Source: an uncultured Lachnospiraceae bacterium (GTDB lineage Bacteria > Bacillota > Clostridia > Lachnospirales > Lachnospiraceae). Taken from it: a stretch of 9,062 nucleotides of DNA. A model generated the notes under the pieces. That model did not search any database. It saw only the letters and a list, made by a program, of their open reading frames with translations, and was not told the origin of the DNA. The stretch is from the NCBI GenBank assembly GCA_947565255.1, contig CANOFI010000080.1, forward strand, positions 1 through 9,062, in the 5' to 3' direction. Positions 8,001 to 9,062 of this stretch are shown here, piece by piece. A program made the position numbers and the translations under genes. The stretch's first letter is position 1. Each line of letters begins with the position of its first letter.

Positions 8001-8139
8001 TATGTGGAAAATAGAAGGATTTGCAAATCCAAAGCTCCGGCCGGACGGGAGTGGATTTGCCCTGGAATACGGGGATGTGTTTTTGTATGATTTGGAAAAA
8101 AGGCCGGAGCCGGAATTTGATGTGGTCGGGACACATTAG
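5089..8139 (+). CDS. Large secreted protein of unknown function (possibly DUF5704-like)
   Basis: I do not recognise a function. The 1016-residue product starts at GTG 5089, after a very strong AAGGAGGGG (5075-5083). An in-frame TGA at 5071-5073 rules out a longer form. The first 28 residues are a signal peptide: Lys5, Lys6 and Arg9, a hydrophobic stretch to about 22, then T-K-A before Gln29 as a likely signal peptidase I site. No further membrane segment, LPxTG sorting signal, SLH repeat or lipobox is visible, so release outside the cell or loose wall binding is expected. The mature protein is rich in aromatic residues and beta-type alternation, with about 17 cysteines, many for an extracellular Firmicute protein. 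A polar Ser/Asp/Gly linker around 505-530 divides it into two halves. Segments near 42-64 (RIATSNRTYKTVGWTIKR), 571-577 (VHTPVVC) and 663-675 (YVPTGVKEGNYMV) recall DUF5704-type secreted proteins of Lachnospiraceae, from memory and unverified. It has its own promoter and diverges from the DUF885 lipoprotein gene. Confidence 0.85.
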   Translation: MGTEKKGSRFILVLAVLFLCAFSQKTKAQEQLRFDEQGNLFMTTHDRIATSNRTYKTVGWTIKRYNQPIHTPGNDHVVVVLEDNGAPQPDPDNPAYQYCYFRVDKQTLFDRIGAVSYEWQQDLYTNGGTLYLDAYMTVCLNGVPQGGLADGGNRAWGYVYDTFEGISTAQNWADPQALRSHFDKQVYFGGNPLLLNPPCSYSVRHLECFDEPGKVWNLSRYGKDVYGQLRFGEARDVYAENFSAYEFDYVSVNVILQYANGSSENLWFEISPVHVEHFGNGLVSVQINFYYKRRGNVAYLTDKYNMNGEQMLVGGKLSIGAGNKEEQNFDVKYGVPSGENLYVEGEMNKFGYCVRYANLYGYSTRAVTVISRYTMQWSDENGVPCTRMVEQAEVYYVDKPYSYWSIEQLELFTLDSVRVYNYAFDKESVVLKDVYEPVVEVEQKSVHRREEPQTVTIDCGVLYGQGRQPDFPYGIQQAKAAELAEDCKVCNDSFRIDSEVFLSGMETDSSASAPKIGSDSGRQPLYKENLMIPKEKKNGLDYKSCAEVIYQQYSTNSEVTYGFLNVNGVTVHTPVVCVCFAEDEKPFNQLCKPDKDRKSWILGRSYELKLSSEGLHRNIKGYQYQDYSRYVSAYQMQFPFEVYYNGYRAANTWMDYVEGQKFYVPTGVKEGNYMVMTRALAYNFDEDEEGNVEFYSNDEISNYGACHSIEVQVCGRLYGLAVTGIASESWESVFADGGAQNSVSADEGAGNGISYTIGLHNLNGELVRTQSEKTVPILMGGNPLEPEHEGEVLGTKFFYQLQSIGNYGEEDGVCIVPEYYVTDRNGGNRMRVELYRFQEETDGRKHAWKKISPKPEDAGEPVPEIEGCIWLSGQQRETIGDESRNVADLDAAKSSVQRWSGELEIPADSFIVPYGTDVEKYVKEHGSISMRDKLFVRTGYLLVRFSIYTVKDGKTHLSYINEDNAKNGYANMWKIEGFANPKLRPDGSGFALEYGDVFLYDLEKRPEPEFDVVGTH

Positions 8140-8144
8140 AGTAT

Positions 8145-9008
8145 TTAATTTAAAACAAATGCATTCGAAAGAGCCGCAAACTGTTCCAGTGAAAGCGTTT
8201 CGCCGCGTACTTTTTCCGGTAAGCCTGCAATATTGTAAGCCTGTAAAATCTCCTCCTTGGTAAAAGACAGTTCAGGAGAATTGTATAATCCATTGCTCAG
8301 CAGCTTTCGCCGTTCGTGAAAGGAAGCACGGATAAGCTGAAACAGCAGTTTTTCATCTGCGACCTGTACCGGTGGTTCTGTATGGCGGGTCAGGCGGATA
8401 ACTGCTGAGCCGACCCTGGGCCGCGGCATAAAGCAGTTTGGAGGTACATTTGCAACAAGGTAGGGGGTTGCATAATACTGAACCGCAAGGGAAAGCGCGC
8501 CGTAATCCTTTGTGCCTGGAGCGGCCTGCATGCGGTTCGCCACTTCCTTTTGTACCATCACGGTAAGGCTCTCTAATGGGACATGGTTGTCAAATAAGCC
8601 CATAATAATTGGCGTGGTAATGTAATAGGGCAGATTGGCAACGACTTTGATGGGATTGCCGGCATTGTACTGCTTTGTCAGTGCACAGACATCCGTTTTT
8701 AAAATATCGCCGTGAATAACAGTTACATTCGGATACCCCCCCAGAGTATCTTCCAAAATAGGAATCAGCGCGCGGTCGATTTCAACTGCAATAACTGTTT
8801 TTGCATGCTCCGCAAGACATTGCGTCATCGTGCCGATGCCGGGACCGATTTCCAGCACACAGTCCTGGTCTGTAATGGAGGCTGCGGCAATGATTTTGTC
8901 CAGCACATGCGTATCGATTAAAAAGTTCTGTCCATATTTTTTGGAAAACACAAACTGATATTTTTGAATAATTTCTATTGTGTTTTTTGGTTGTCCTAAG
9001 TTTGCCAC
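8145..9008 (-). CDS. rsmA: 16S rRNA (adenine(1518)-N(6)/adenine(1519)-N(6))-dimethyltransferase
   Basis: RsmA/KsgA uses S-adenosylmethionine to dimethylate two adjacent adenines in the loop of helix 45 near the 3' end of 16S rRNA, a late step and checkpoint in 30S subunit assembly. The 287-residue product has the usual family length. Visible motifs are KKYGQNFL (23-30), the SAM-binding LEIGPGIGT (52-60), VEID with Glu76 for the ribose (75-78), GDIL (100-103), the catalytic NLPYYIT (125-131) and FMPRPRVGSAVI (193-204), followed by the small C-terminal helical domain. It starts with GTG (complement of 9006-9008), preceded by GAGGAGG with about 5-nt spacing. An ATG 5 nt upstream is in another frame that stops at once. 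It converges with the secreted-protein gene with only 5 bp between stop codons. In many Firmicutes it follows the ribonuclease M5 gene, which would lie beyond the right edge. Confidence 0.97.
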   Translation of the reverse strand: MANLGQPKNTIEIIQKYQFVFSKKYGQNFLIDTHVLDKIIAAASITDQDCVLEIGPGIGTMTQCLAEHAKTVIAVEIDRALIPILEDTLGGYPNVTVIHGDILKTDVCALTKQYNAGNPIKVVANLPYYITTPIIMGLFDNHVPLESLTVMVQKEVANRMQAAPGTKDYGALSLAVQYYATPYLVANVPPNCFMPRPRVGSAVIRLTRHTEPPVQVADEKLLFQLIRASFHERRKLLSNGLYNSPELSFTKEEILQAYNIAGLPEKVRGETLSLEQFAALSNAFVLN

Positions 9009-9032
9009 GTCATCCTCCTCATGAAATATAGG

Positions 9033-9052
9033 TATTAATATAAATATTAATA
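9033..9052. repeat. Repeated 8-bp palindrome upstream of rsmA
   Basis: TATTAATA occurs at 9033-9040 and again at 9045-9052, separated by TAAA. Each copy is its own reverse complement, so the block is both a direct and an inverted repeat with a 12-bp period. It lies 24 bp upstream of the rsmA start codon in an AT-rich spacer that runs off the window. It may be a regulator site or part of an AT-rich promoter, but low complexity makes chance plausible. No clean -35/-10 pair for rsmA was found in the 54 bp available. Confidence 0.3.
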
Positions 9053-9062
9053 AACAATTGTG

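Noticed and set aside
8036..8045. 10-bp palindrome TCCGGCCGGA in the end of the secreted-protein gene
   Set aside because: Isolated, within coding sequence and GC-rich. Most likely chance.
8098..8116. GC-rich CCGGCTCCGG followed by six T on the minus strand, a possible rsmA terminator
   Set aside because: The best fold has only a 3-bp stem with a 4-nt loop, too weak for an intrinsic terminator.

Overview
The window looks like chromosomal DNA from a Gram-positive, low-to-mid GC Firmicute of the class Clostridia, most likely a gut Lachnospiraceae. Supporting signs are strong AGGAGG-type ribosome binding sites, a short eukaryote-like prolyl-tRNA synthetase, a DUF885 lipoprotein, a Gram-positive-type SOS box and a very large secreted protein of a kind seen in Lachnospiraceae. 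The genus assignment is inference. No mobile element, CRISPR array, tRNA or rRNA gene was found.

Layout, left to right. Bases 1-132 are AT-rich and hold no convincing gene. A sigma-A-like promoter (133-161) starts a two-gene, plus-strand tRNA module: proS (225-1658, prolyl-tRNA synthetase, class without the editing insert) and, 66 bp later, cca (1725-3050, CCA-adding tRNA nucleotidyltransferase with an HD domain). One finishes the tRNA 3' end and the other charges tRNA-Pro. cca converges with a minus-strand gene for a DUF885 lipoprotein, a predicted metallopeptidase-like cell-surface protein (3072-4844). The two stops are 21 bp apart, and a perfect 9-bp inverted repeat sits in the last codons of cca.

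A 244-bp divergent control region (4845-5088) separates the lipoprotein gene from the largest gene. It holds a perfect palindrome that matches the core of the Gram-positive LexA (SOS) box. It also holds a good extended -10 promoter reading to the right and a 160-nt leader with two competing hairpins. The gene it serves (5089-8139) encodes a 1016-residue exported protein of unknown function with no recognisable anchor. It resembles, from memory only, the DUF5704-type secreted proteins of Lachnospiraceae. This gene and its control region are the least explained parts of the window.

The window ends with rsmA/ksgA (8145-9008, minus strand), the 16S rRNA dimethyladenosine transferase. It converges with the large gene with only 5 bp between the stop codons. 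Three of the five genes (proS, cca, rsmA) are core translation genes with ordinary family features. The two exported proteins between them are the accessory content.
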